Assembly (NCBI RefSeq): GCF_000745015.1
Contig: NZ_JQNA01000002.1
Coordinates: 3,100,001-3,164,000 of the forward strand
DNA length: 64,000 bases
Direction of reading: 5' to 3'
Source: Burkholderia sp. 9120
GTDB lineage: Bacteria > Pseudomonadota > Gammaproteobacteria > Burkholderiales > Burkholderiaceae
The notes beneath the pieces were generated by a model. It was not told the origin of the DNA, searched no databases, and saw only the letters and a program-made list of their open reading frames with translations. Positions 43,820 through 52,306 of this stretch are shown piece by piece; the first letter of the stretch is position 1; the number at the start of each line of letters is the position of its first letter. Made by a program: the position numbers and the translations under genes.

Positions 43820-45721
43820 TCAGATATTGATCTGACCGCCCATTTCCACCACGCGATTCGCGGGCAGGCTGTAGTACTCGGCCGCCTGCGCCGCGTTCCT
43901 CGCGAGGAACGCGAACAGCTTCTCGCGCCACAACGACATCGCCTTGCTTTCGCCGGTCGCCAGCACCGTATCGCGTGCGAGGAAGAACGACGTGTCGGAA
44001 GGCTCGTAGTGCCATTCCGGAATCTGTTTCTGCACGAACTCCAGAACGCGCGGCACGTTGGGAATCTCGGTGAAGCCATGACGCACGACCACCGAGTAGC
44101 AGCCATGCCCCAGATCTTCGACCACGGCTTTCTGTTCGTCCGGCACGTGAGGCACGTTGTCGGTCGTACCGGCCATGAAGATGTTGAACTGATGCATAAC
44201 GCCGTTGTGCTTCAGATTGTGCAGAAACGCGCTGGGCGCCATGCCGGCCACGCCGCCGGGAAACACCGCGGTGCCGTTGGTGCGCGGCGGCGAATGAGCG
44301 CCGTCGCACAGCGAATGAATCAGGGTCGCGAGCGGAAGGTTGTCGCTTCTCATCCGCTCCATCAGGGTTTCGCGCCCTTTGTGCCACGTGGTCATCACGG
44401 TGAACAGCACGCCGCCCGCCAGTAACGGGAACCAGCCGCCTTCCATGACCTTGCTGACGTTGCTCGACACGAACACGGCGTCGACCAGCGCGAGCGGCAC
44501 GATGACCACGGCCGTTTTCAGCGGGCTCCATTTCCACAGGTCGTGGGTAATGAAATACATCAGCAGGGTCGTCAGCAGCATGGTCGACGCCACCGCGATC
44601 CCGTACGCCGCCGCGAGGTTATCCGACGATTTGAAGAACACGACGAGGAACACCACCGCCGCGTAAAGCGAGATGTTGATGAACGGCACGTACACCTGGC
44701 CCATCTCGTGCGACGACGTATGGACCACCGGAATGCGCGGCAGGAAGCCGAGTTGCACGGCCTGCTTGGTCATCGAGAACGCGCCGGAAATCACCGCTTG
44801 AGACGCGATGATGGTGGCCGCCGTGGCCAGGATCACCAGCGGAACCAGTGCCCAGCCCGGCGCCGACTGGAAGAACGGTTGGGCGATGGTCGACGGTTTA
44901 TCGAGCACCAGCGCAGCCTGGCCGAAGTAATTCAGCACCAGGCTCGGCAGCACGAGAAACAGCCACGCGAGATTGATCGGCCGCTTGCCGAAGTGCCCCA
45001 TGTCCGCGTAAAGCGCCTCGCCGCCGGTCAACGCGAGAAACACGGAACCCAGCACGATGAACGCGGTGCCGGGCGCATGCGTCACGAACGCGAACGCATA
45101 GGTCGGCGACACGGCTCGCAGAATATCGATGTGCGGGATGATATGCGACAAGCCGAGCGCCGCCAGCGTGACGAACCAGACGATCATGATCGGCCCGAAC
45201 ACTTTGCCGACCGCGCCGGTGCCGCGCTTCTGAATCTTGAAGAGGCCGGTGAGAATCACGAGCGAGATCGGCACGATCCACTCGGTGAGATGCGGATCCA
45301 CCAGCGTCACGCCTTCCACCGCGGAGATCACGGAGATGGCCGGCGTGATCATCGAATCGCCGTAGAACATCGCCGCGCCGAACACGCCGAGGGTCAACAG
45401 CACTTGCCGCAGTCGCTCGGGCGCTACGCGCGAAGCGAGCGCGGTGAGCGCGAGGATGCCGCCTTCGCCGTCGTTATCGGCACGCATCACGAAAGTGACA
45501 TATTTAAGCGTCACGACGATGATGATGGCCCAGAGAATCAGCGACACGATGCCGAAGACGTTCAATTGCGTGATGCCGCCGGCCGCCTTCAGACATTCGC
45601 GAAGCGTGTATAGCGGACTGGTACCGATGTCGCCGAACACAACGCCGATAGCGCCCAGTACGAGGCTTGGCGCGGCCGCCTTGGCGGTGGCGTTGGGTGA
45701 GGAAGTCGCGGAGGAGGACAT
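43820..45721 (-). CDS. kup: Kup potassium uptake transporter
   Basis: A 633-aa inner-membrane low-affinity potassium/proton symporter (E. coli Kup is 622 aa). LVLGAIGVVFGDIGTSPLYTLREC near the start, FYGDSMITPAISVISAVEG and TGGEALYADMGHFGKRPI are family hallmarks. About 12 membrane helices occupy residues 20-460 and a cytoplasmic tail follows. It is monocistronic, with a hairpin downstream and a 26-residue membrane peptide encoded 134 bp upstream on the same strand. Confidence 0.95.
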   Translation of the reverse strand: MSSSATSSPNATAKAAAPSLVLGAIGVVFGDIGTSPLYTLRECLKAAGGITQLNVFGIVSLILWAIIIVVTLKYVTFVMRADNDGEGGILALTALASRVAPERLRQVLLTLGVFGAAMFYGDSMITPAISVISAVEGVTLVDPHLTEWIVPISLVILTGLFKIQKRGTGAVGKVFGPIMIVWFVTLAALGLSHIIPHIDILRAVSPTYAFAFVTHAPGTAFIVLGSVFLALTGGEALYADMGHFGKRPINLAWLFLVLPSLVLNYFGQAALVLDKPSTIAQPFFQSAPGWALVPLVILATAATIIASQAVISGAFSMTKQAVQLGFLPRIPVVHTSSHEMGQVYVPFINISLYAAVVFLVVFFKSSDNLAAAYGIAVASTMLLTTLLMYFITHDLWKWSPLKTAVVIVPLALVDAVFVSSNVSKVMEGGWFPLLAGGVLFTVMTTWHKGRETLMERMRSDNLPLATLIHSLCDGAHSPPRTNGTAVFPGGVAGMAPSAFLHNLKHNGVMHQFNIFMAGTTDNVPHVPDEQKAVVEDLGHGCYSVVVRHGFTEIPNVPRVLEFVQKQIPEWHYEPSDTSFFLARDTVLATGESKAMSLWREKLFAFLARNAAQAAEYYSLPANRVVEMGGQINI

Positions 45722-45854
45722 AGGTCTGTCGTAAGCGGAGTAAAGGCGGCGGAAACGTCAGCGTGGCGGGACGGGCGGCGATGGATGCCGGTCGTGCGAC
45801 TCGCTAGCTGAGGCAAAGGATAGGCCGGGCCGGGCGTGGTCTGTGTGCGCGACC

Positions 45855-45935
45855 CTACCTCAGCCGCCAGATTCCCCAGATCGCGATGAGTAGGGCGAGT
45901 CCGAACCCACCGCCCAGCAGGATGTAAGTACTCAT
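45855..45935 (-). CDS. 26-residue single-span membrane peptide
   Basis: The minus strand encodes a 26-aa peptide with a glycine/leucine/isoleucine membrane segment (ILLGGGFGLALLIAIWGIW) and a basic end (RLR). GAGG stands 6 bp before the ATG. Its size recalls KdpF-type accessory peptides, but there is no kdp operon here and the sequence is not clearly related. Being just upstream of kup it may be cotranscribed. Too short to call with certainty. Confidence 0.5.
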   Translation of the reverse strand: MSTYILLGGGFGLALLIAIWGIWRLR

Positions 45936-46180
45936 GTGAATCCTCGATGTCTTCGGCGAAGCATGATTGACGCGTCGCGTTGCGACACGTGCCAGCCCGA
46001 ATCCTACCGTGGCTTCCTTTCAGAAAACATCGCGATGCCTTTACCCAGCACGCTTGCACGTCGCGTTCGACGCCGCGAGTCGCGGGTTTGTCTGATATCG
46101 GCGCTGGCGCTGGCCTATAACGAATTGCAGAGTCCGCATGAGGGATTCGCGTTTGCATGACGTTAACGCCGAGGTGCATC

Positions 46181-46564
46181 GTGGCCAAACTAGCGGTTTT
46201 TATCGGACGCCTTCAATGGGTTGCGTTCGCGTTGATGATGAGTCTGGGCAGTCAGGCCATGTCGCAGGAGAAGGCCGCGATGACGTCGTCGTCCGATCAG
46301 GTCAAGGTCATGGCGGAAAACGAGAAGGTGGTGGCCTCGGAGGAACGCATCAAGCCGGGCGCTGAAACCGATAGCCGCGCGCGCCCTTATCGCGTGGTGC
46401 GTGCGATGAAAGGCGGTTCGATCCAGCGGATCTATCCTGACGGAAGAAAAGAAATGGCCATGTGGAAGACCGGCGAGGTGCGTGTCTTCGAGGCGAGCGG
46501 TCCTTACAAACTCAAGAATGTCGGCAAGGAGGATGTCGTCTTCTACATCGTCGGGTTGAAGTGA
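46181..46564 (+). CDS. Exported cupin-like hypothetical protein
   Basis: A 127-aa protein from GTG 46181, chosen because GAGGTG lies just upstream; an ATG at 46157 would add 8 residues but lacks a well-placed site. A signal peptide is clear (hydrophobic to about residue 25, cleavage near AMSQ). The mature C-terminal half (GGSIQRIYPDGRKEMAMWKTGEVRVFEASGPYKLKNVGKEDVVFYIVG) looks like a small cupin-type beta fold. Function unknown. Confidence 0.68.
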   Translation: MAKLAVFIGRLQWVAFALMMSLGSQAMSQEKAAMTSSSDQVKVMAENEKVVASEERIKPGAETDSRARPYRVVRAMKGGSIQRIYPDGRKEMAMWKTGEVRVFEASGPYKLKNVGKEDVVFYIVGLK

Positions 46565-46717
46565 TCGGGAGGACGAGCCGGAGTAGATCATTTCGCAAAC
46601 GTGTTAAAACACCGGATCGCTTTCGTTATCGAATCCGGGAGTCGTTCGATGCGGCCGGCTGTTGGCCCGCGCTGAGCGATGTCCTGTTTCCCGTTTGATG
46701 AAATTAAAATTACAACC

Positions 46718-47218
46718 ATGATCCGTCTTCTCACCGCCGCCGACGCCGGCCTTTTCAGATCGTTGCGTCTTCTTGCCGTAGACAACTCGCCAACTTCAAT
46801 CTGGCCGACTCGCGAGGAAGAGTCGGCGCGCTCGACTGAACAAACCATCGCGCGTATTCAATCGACCGAACTGCAGGCGGTTTTCGGCGCGTTCGCTGAT
46901 AGTGAGTTGATCGGGATTACCGGTGTGCGTCGCGAGCCTCTGGTTCAGGTGCGTCATAAGGCGACAATCTGGGGCGTGTTCGTTCACCCTTCGCGGCGGG
47001 GGCAAGGTATTGCTCAGTCGCTGTTGTCGGCCGCGACAGTGCATGCGTCGAACGAGTGGGACTGCGTTCAGTTGATGTTGTGCGTCAATGCGGAAAATGT
47101 AGCCGCGAGAAAATTGTATGTATCGCAAGGGTTTGAGCGCTTCGGCGTAGAGCCGCGCGCCATGCAGATAGATGGCCGGTTTTACGATGAAGAGCACATG
47201 GTTAAACGGCTGCGGTGA
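46718..47218 (+). CDS. GNAT-family N-acetyltransferase
   Basis: A 166-aa acetyltransferase. The acetyl-CoA loop is VHPSRRGQGIAQSLL at about residues 87-101 (R/Q-x-x-G-x-G/A pattern), followed by VNAENVAARKLYVSQGFERFG, the usual C-terminal strand-helix. ATG 46718 begins MIRLLTAADAG as many GNATs do. The upstream bases are AT-rich and no ribosome-binding site is obvious. Substrate unknown. Confidence 0.87.
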   Translation: MIRLLTAADAGLFRSLRLLAVDNSPTSIWPTREEESARSTEQTIARIQSTELQAVFGAFADSELIGITGVRREPLVQVRHKATIWGVFVHPSRRGQGIAQSLLSAATVHASNEWDCVQLMLCVNAENVAARKLYVSQGFERFGVEPRAMQIDGRFYDEEHMVKRLR

Positions 47219-47287
47219 CGCGAGTCTTTCGCGCATTCCTCGCCCGCTTCTTTTCTACTCCCCGTTATTGCAAGGCTTCGACTAAGT

Positions 47288-48172
47288 ATGACGGAGACTC
47301 GTGATTTATTGCTTGCGCTCAAGCGGCTCGCGAAAGTGGATACTCGTCCGCCGTCGTTGCTGCGCGTCGCGGCTCGGCCTTCCATGTTCGCGTTCGTCGC
47401 ACGAGAAAAAGAGCGAATTGCCGATGTATTCCTGCCGCGTCCGTCGTTGATCGTGGTGCTCGAGGGGTCGAAGGAACTTGTGACGATGGGCCGGCAACTA
47501 CGCTTCGCCGCCGGTCGCGCAATCGTGCTGCCGGGCGGATGGCGTGGCGATGTCGTCAATCTGCCCGATCAGGTCACCGGCTTTTACCGGGCGCTCTTTC
47601 TGGATTTCTCGGAAGCGCTCGTTCTCGGCGCGCATCGCGCTCATCCGGAATGGCAGGCGCAAACGGGCGCACAGAACATCGAGGCGCAACTCGATCCGCT
47701 GTTGATCGGCGCGATCCTGCATTCCGCCGAAGGCATTGCAACGCAATCGCTTCCTCCCGTGCTGGTCGATCATCGGATCATGGAGATTCTGTTGATCCTC
47801 GGCACGCGCGGTGTTTTGCCGTTACGCCCGCACGCGTCGGCGCAGTCCACCGCCGACGCCGTACGCGCGCTCGTGCGCTGGCGGCCCGATCATCCGTGGA
47901 CGGCCGATCTGTTGTCGGCGGAATTGGGCATGAGCAACGCCACGCTCAGGCGCAAGCTCGCGGGCGAGGGCCAATCGTTGCGTGCGTTGCTCGCCGAAGA
48001 ACGGATGGCTGCGGCGTCTTCCCTGCTGAAGGAGGCGGGCGTTTCAGTCCGCGATGCGGCGCTGGCGTCGGGGTATCAGTCGTCGCGACGCTTCATCGAG
48101 CGATTTCGTGAGATTGAGGGCGCCGATCCGCGTGCGCTCCGCGATTCGCAGCCGATCGACGACGGCAAATAA
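47288..48172 (+). CDS. AraC-family regulator
   Basis: A 294-aa regulator with an AraC_N-type cupin sensor in the first ~180 residues (PSLIVVLEGSKELVTMGRQLRFAAGRAIVLPGG) and two helix-turn-helix motifs in the last ~100 (WTADLLSAELGMSNATLRRKL and VSVRDAALASGYQSSRRFIERF). Targets unknown; the following exported PEBP gene, 169 bp away, is a candidate. Confidence 0.87.
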   Translation: MTETRDLLLALKRLAKVDTRPPSLLRVAARPSMFAFVAREKERIADVFLPRPSLIVVLEGSKELVTMGRQLRFAAGRAIVLPGGWRGDVVNLPDQVTGFYRALFLDFSEALVLGAHRAHPEWQAQTGAQNIEAQLDPLLIGAILHSAEGIATQSLPPVLVDHRIMEILLILGTRGVLPLRPHASAQSTADAVRALVRWRPDHPWTADLLSAELGMSNATLRRKLAGEGQSLRALLAEERMAAASSLLKEAGVSVRDAALASGYQSSRRFIERFREIEGADPRALRDSQPIDDGK

Positions 48173-48341
48173 TCGCGAGTCACCGCGTGTGAGTCGTCGT
48201 GACGACGAGACGGCTTTCGCTTCTCAATTGCGGGTATCGAAACAACTGATCGGATCTGGCCGAACTTTGAGCGTTTGCGTGCGCGCTGGGGCGCACCGTG
48301 CTTGCTAATTTGTCGTGACGGGCAAACTAGTGAGAACGGAA

Positions 48342-49082
48342 ATGAAAACGACAACCAGACTTTGCGCGGCAGCGGTCGCCGCGACATCCCCATTCGTATT
48401 TGCTTTTGCGTTCGGCGCGGCCGGCGCGGCCAGCGCTCAGGCTGGCGCGGAGATGTTGCGGGTTGTGATCGGTGTGTCGAAAGCGCCGGCATCCGCGGCG
48501 GTACACGAGCTTGCGCTCGCGAACGCGTCCTGCGTGTCGACCACGGCCGGCAGAAGCGCACCCGGCGCGAACCGGAGTCTCCCGGTGACCTGGTCGCGAG
48601 GACCGGCCGGCACGCGATCCTACGCGTTGACCCTGATCGATCCCGATGTACCGCTCAACTTGTCGACGCTGAACCAGCCCGGCACGAGCATCGCATTCGA
48701 CGCGCCTCGCCAGGAGTTCGTCCACTGGGTGCTCGCCGATATTCCCGGGGATCGGACCACCTTGCCGGAAGCACTGGACGGCGACGGCCACCTTCAGGGC
48801 GGTTTGCCGCTTGAACGCACGGTGTACGGTGTCAGAGGTCAGAACGGCTTCGCGGCCTTCATGAAGGACGGTCCGTATGGCGGCTACATGGGCCCCTGTC
48901 CGCCATGGAACGATGAGCGTGTGCATCGCTATCGGGTGACGGTTTACGCACTCGATGTCGACACGCTCGGATTGTCGGGGGCGTTCAGCCGCGCAGATCT
49001 TTTGCGCGCGATGAAGACGCATGTTCTGGCCACGGGAAGCGCGAGCGTCGATTACTTCGTGAATCGCGGGGCGCGGCGCTGA
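48342..49082 (+). CDS. Exported YbhB/YbcL-type PEBP protein
   Basis: A 246-aa phosphatidylethanolamine-binding/Raf-kinase-inhibitor-like protein. The signal peptide runs to about residue 32 (FAFAFGAAGAASAQA). The ligand pocket motifs LTLIDPDVP, FVHWVLADIP and GPYGGYMGPCPPWNDERVHRYRVTVYALD match the bacterial YbhB family. ATG 48342 was chosen as it gives a typical Sec signal. Role in bacteria is not established. Confidence 0.87.
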   Translation: MKTTTRLCAAAVAATSPFVFAFAFGAAGAASAQAGAEMLRVVIGVSKAPASAAVHELALANASCVSTTAGRSAPGANRSLPVTWSRGPAGTRSYALTLIDPDVPLNLSTLNQPGTSIAFDAPRQEFVHWVLADIPGDRTTLPEALDGDGHLQGGLPLERTVYGVRGQNGFAAFMKDGPYGGYMGPCPPWNDERVHRYRVTVYALDVDTLGLSGAFSRADLLRAMKTHVLATGSASVDYFVNRGARR

Positions 49083-49137
49083 AAGACCACAGGCTGTCGA
49101 GAATGCGCCGGCCTGCGCGTGCTCCGCACTTTCCCTC

Positions 49138-49923
49138 TCAACTCCGCTTCAGAAGCCGCTGTGGCGTTTCGCCCATTTCCCGCCGGAACATCGCGATAAA
49201 ACTGCTGCTGCTCTGATAGCCCAGATCGTCGGCGACTTTCGCCACGGAGTCGCCGACCACCAGACGCGACATCGCCTCGACCAGACGCAACTGCTGACGC
49301 CATTGTCCGAAGGTGAGCCCCGTCTCCAGCCGGAAAAGACGCGCCAGCGTCCGCGCGCTCGCGCCGACGGTCTCGCTCCATTCGTCGAGCGTGTCGTCGT
49401 TGTCGGGCGAGGCCAGCAACTGGCTGCAGATCGCCCTGAGCCGTCGATCGCTGGGCAGTGGCAGTCCGCCTTGCGTCGTCGAATCGGCGCGGCACAGCAG
49501 CTCGAGCAGCAACGGCGCAATGTGCGCGCCGAGGCTATCGGCTGCATATTCTTGCGGCTCCTCCGCCAACTTGGTCGTCAACTCGTGCATTAGCGGCGTG
49601 ACCAGCAGAACGCGGCACGCCGGCCATAACCACGGCGCGGCGTCGGGCTCCAGATACACGCTGTAAGTGTCGACGCTGCCGATTGCATGAATCTCGTGGT
49701 CGACGCCGGGCGGCAACCAGATCGCCCGCATGGGCGGCAGCATCCAGCTGCCCATCGGCGTCAGCACGCGCACGGCGCCGTTCATCGCGTAGCACAACTG
49801 CGCCTGCTCGTGCGCGTGCCAGATTTCGCGTTGCCCATTCGTATAGGACGAACCGCGCGCCATTACAGGTCGCGGTTGACGACGGTATTCGACGCCGAAT
49901 TGCGCTCGCCAGATTGGATCCAT
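49138..49923 (-). CDS. AraC-family regulator divergent from siderophore receptor
   Basis: A 261-aa protein with an N-terminal cupin sensor (HAHEQAQLCYAMNGAVRVLTPMG, LPPGVDHEIHAIG) and a C-terminal AraC domain (ASARTLARLFRLETGLTFGQWRQQLRL and VAKVADDLGYQSSSSFIAMFRREMG). It is divergent from the TonB-dependent receptor with 192 bp between, so it probably controls the siderophore locus, possibly sensing the incoming siderophore. Confidence 0.87.
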   Translation of the reverse strand: MDPIWRAQFGVEYRRQPRPVMARGSSYTNGQREIWHAHEQAQLCYAMNGAVRVLTPMGSWMLPPMRAIWLPPGVDHEIHAIGSVDTYSVYLEPDAAPWLWPACRVLLVTPLMHELTTKLAEEPQEYAADSLGAHIAPLLLELLCRADSTTQGGLPLPSDRRLRAICSQLLASPDNDDTLDEWSETVGASARTLARLFRLETGLTFGQWRQQLRLVEAMSRLVVGDSVAKVADDLGYQSSSSFIAMFRREMGETPQRLLKRS

Positions 49924-50051
49924 CTAAAAGCTCTCGTTTAAGTCTGCCAAAAAGTGTCTGTTTTGCGATGTTTGATGGCAAGACAGCGCGACAATACCGG
50001 CGCTATCCTTCCACGACTTCTGCGGTTTCGCAAGCCAATGCGATAAAGAAT

Positions 50052-50070
50052 AGTAACGATTCGCATTCGT
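50052..50070. promoter_or_regulatory. Candidate Fur box
   Basis: AGTAACGATTCGCATTCGT matches 10 of 19 positions of the GATAATGATAATCATTATC Fur consensus by eye and lies 46 bp before the receptor start in an AT-richer stretch. Iron-repressed control would be expected for this locus. Moderate match only. Confidence 0.35.
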
Positions 50071-50115
50071 ACTCGTATTTGATGCGACATAATGACAATT
50101 GAAGGGATGGTGGAA

Positions 50116-52287
50116 ATGAGCGGTCGGGGATCGAAACGAATGAGAAAGACGCGTTGGGCAATGGCCACGATGTGGCTGACGGCTGCCGCCGCGGCTCATG
50201 CACAGAGCGCAGGGGAGATCACCCAAACGGGCGGCGCGAACGCAGCCGGTGGCGCGGACAAAAACACGCTGCCGGCAGTCGTGGTGACGGCAGGCTCGGG
50301 AGACGACAAGGAAACGTTCGGCTATGTCGCGAAGCGCAGCGTTGCCGGTTCGAAGACGGATACGCCGCTGATTCGAACGCCGCAGTCGGTTTCCGTCGTG
50401 ACGCGCGAGCAGATGGACGCGCAAGCGGCGCAAACGCTGGACGCCGCGATCCGCTACGTGCCGGGTGTCACCTCCCAGGACAACGAAACGCGCTTCGATC
50501 AGATCACGGTTCGCGGCTTCAGCCTCGACAGCGATACGTATCTCGACGGCCTGCGCCTGATGCGCACTACCTGGTACGCGTCGCCGCGAATCGATCCGTA
50601 TTTCCTCGATCGTATCGACGTGGTGCGCGGACCGGTTTCGGTCCTGTACGGCCAGGGCAGTCCCGGCGGCGCGGTGCTGATGACCAGCAAACTGCCGACC
50701 GCCTACCCGTTCCACGAGTTGCAATTGCAGATTGGCAGCGACAACCGCTATCAGGGCATGTTCGACATGAGCGGCCCGGTCGATAAAGACGGCACGATTC
50801 TGTACCGCGTAACAGGACTCGCGCGCGACGCCGATTCGCAGACCGATCACATCAAGGAGCAGCGGCTCGCGATTGCGCCGTCGGTGACGTTCCGCCCCGA
50901 CAGGAACACGAGCCTCACGCTGCTGGGCAGCTATCAGTACGATCCGCAAGGCGGCCTGTTCAATCCGGTGCCCGCGGCCGGCACGATCCTGCCGAATATC
51001 AACGGACACATTTCGTCGCATGACTATCTCGGCGATCCGAACACCGACCGCCTCAAGCGCCAGCAGTTTTCGATCGGCTATCTGTTCGAACATGCGTTTA
51101 GCGATACCTGGAAGATCCGCCAGAATGTCCGCTATCTGCATCAGGACATTCAGTACTACCAGAACTCGCTATTCGGCTCGCTCGCCGACGATCAGCGTAC
51201 CGCCGGCCTCTTCACCAATAACAACGACGAACACCTGACGAACTTCAGCGTCGATACGCAGGCCGAGGCGAAGTTCGACACGGGAGCAATCAATCACACC
51301 GTGCTGTTCGGTTTCGACGTGCAGCGCGTGATGGATCGCATCAGCCGTGGTTATTCGCTGGGTACGATCGATATTTTCGCGCCCGACTACAGCAACGTCG
51401 CCTTCGTGCCGGACAGCACGAAGCAATACATCGCGCAAACGCAGTACGGCCTCTACGCGCAGGATCAATTGCGTTACAAGCGCTGGACCTTGACGCTCGG
51501 TGCTCGTCAGGACTGGGCCCGCAATTCGAATACCACCGACGGCGTCGGCACGCTCAGCCAGCAGCACGCCTTCACGTGGCGCGCGGGGCTGAACTACGAA
51601 TTCGAATCGGGCATTGCGCCCTATGCGAGTTTTGCGAAATCGTTTCAGCCGGTTGCCGGCGCGAACTTCGACGGTTCGCCGTTCCAGCCGACCCGCGGCA
51701 AGCAGTATGAAGTGGGCGTGAAGTATCAGCCCAAGGGCTACAACGCGTTGTTCACCGTGGCCGCATTCGACCTGCGTCAGCAGAACGTCCAAACGTCGGA
51801 CGACGCGCATCCCGGCTTTACGAATCAGACGGGCGAAATCCGCTCGCGCGGTTTCGAAGCCGAAGCGCGCATCGGTCTCACCGAAGGGCTGAACCTGATC
51901 GCGTCGTATGCGTTCCTGAATCAGCGCGTGACCGCGGCCGGCGCCGACGATCCGTCGTTGAACAAGCGGCCGCCGTCGGGCAATCCCACCAACATGGCGT
52001 CGATCTGGCTGGACTACACGCTGCATGCCGGCAATCTGCGCGGCCTCGGCTTCGGCGGCGGCGCGCGCTATATCGGCACGACATACGGCGACGCGGGCAA
52101 CACCTTCCAGGTGCCGAGTCACTTCCTCGTCGACGCGGTGGTGCACTATGACGTCCGCAACTGGCGCTTCGCGGTCAACGCCAACAATCTGTTCAACCGT
52201 CAGTACATTGCCTATTGCACGAACAGCGTGCAGTGCTACTACGGCTCGGACCGCTCGGTGATTGGGACGGCGAGGTATCAATGGTAA
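50116..52287 (+). CDS. TonB-dependent siderophore receptor
   Basis: A 723-aa outer-membrane receptor. The signal peptide ends near AAHAQ. The plug domain (TPQSVSVVTREQM, DQITVRGFSLDSDTYLDGLR, DRIDVVRGPVSVLYGQGSPGG) and a 22-strand barrel ending in RYQW follow, as in FhuA/FpvA/OrbA-type receptors. ATG 50116 has AAGGG at 9 bp; ATG 50092 is an alternative. It transports a ferric siderophore with TonB energy. A PvdE-like exporter and an FhuCDB-like importer follow on the same strand. Confidence 0.92.
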   Translation: MSGRGSKRMRKTRWAMATMWLTAAAAAHAQSAGEITQTGGANAAGGADKNTLPAVVVTAGSGDDKETFGYVAKRSVAGSKTDTPLIRTPQSVSVVTREQMDAQAAQTLDAAIRYVPGVTSQDNETRFDQITVRGFSLDSDTYLDGLRLMRTTWYASPRIDPYFLDRIDVVRGPVSVLYGQGSPGGAVLMTSKLPTAYPFHELQLQIGSDNRYQGMFDMSGPVDKDGTILYRVTGLARDADSQTDHIKEQRLAIAPSVTFRPDRNTSLTLLGSYQYDPQGGLFNPVPAAGTILPNINGHISSHDYLGDPNTDRLKRQQFSIGYLFEHAFSDTWKIRQNVRYLHQDIQYYQNSLFGSLADDQRTAGLFTNNNDEHLTNFSVDTQAEAKFDTGAINHTVLFGFDVQRVMDRISRGYSLGTIDIFAPDYSNVAFVPDSTKQYIAQTQYGLYAQDQLRYKRWTLTLGARQDWARNSNTTDGVGTLSQQHAFTWRAGLNYEFESGIAPYASFAKSFQPVAGANFDGSPFQPTRGKQYEVGVKYQPKGYNALFTVAAFDLRQQNVQTSDDAHPGFTNQTGEIRSRGFEAEARIGLTEGLNLIASYAFLNQRVTAAGADDPSLNKRPPSGNPTNMASIWLDYTLHAGNLRGLGFGGGARYIGTTYGDAGNTFQVPSHFLVDAVVHYDVRNWRFAVNANNLFNRQYIAYCTNSVQCYYGSDRSVIGTARYQW

Positions 52288-52306
52288 TCGGCGTACACGG
52301 TTAGAT

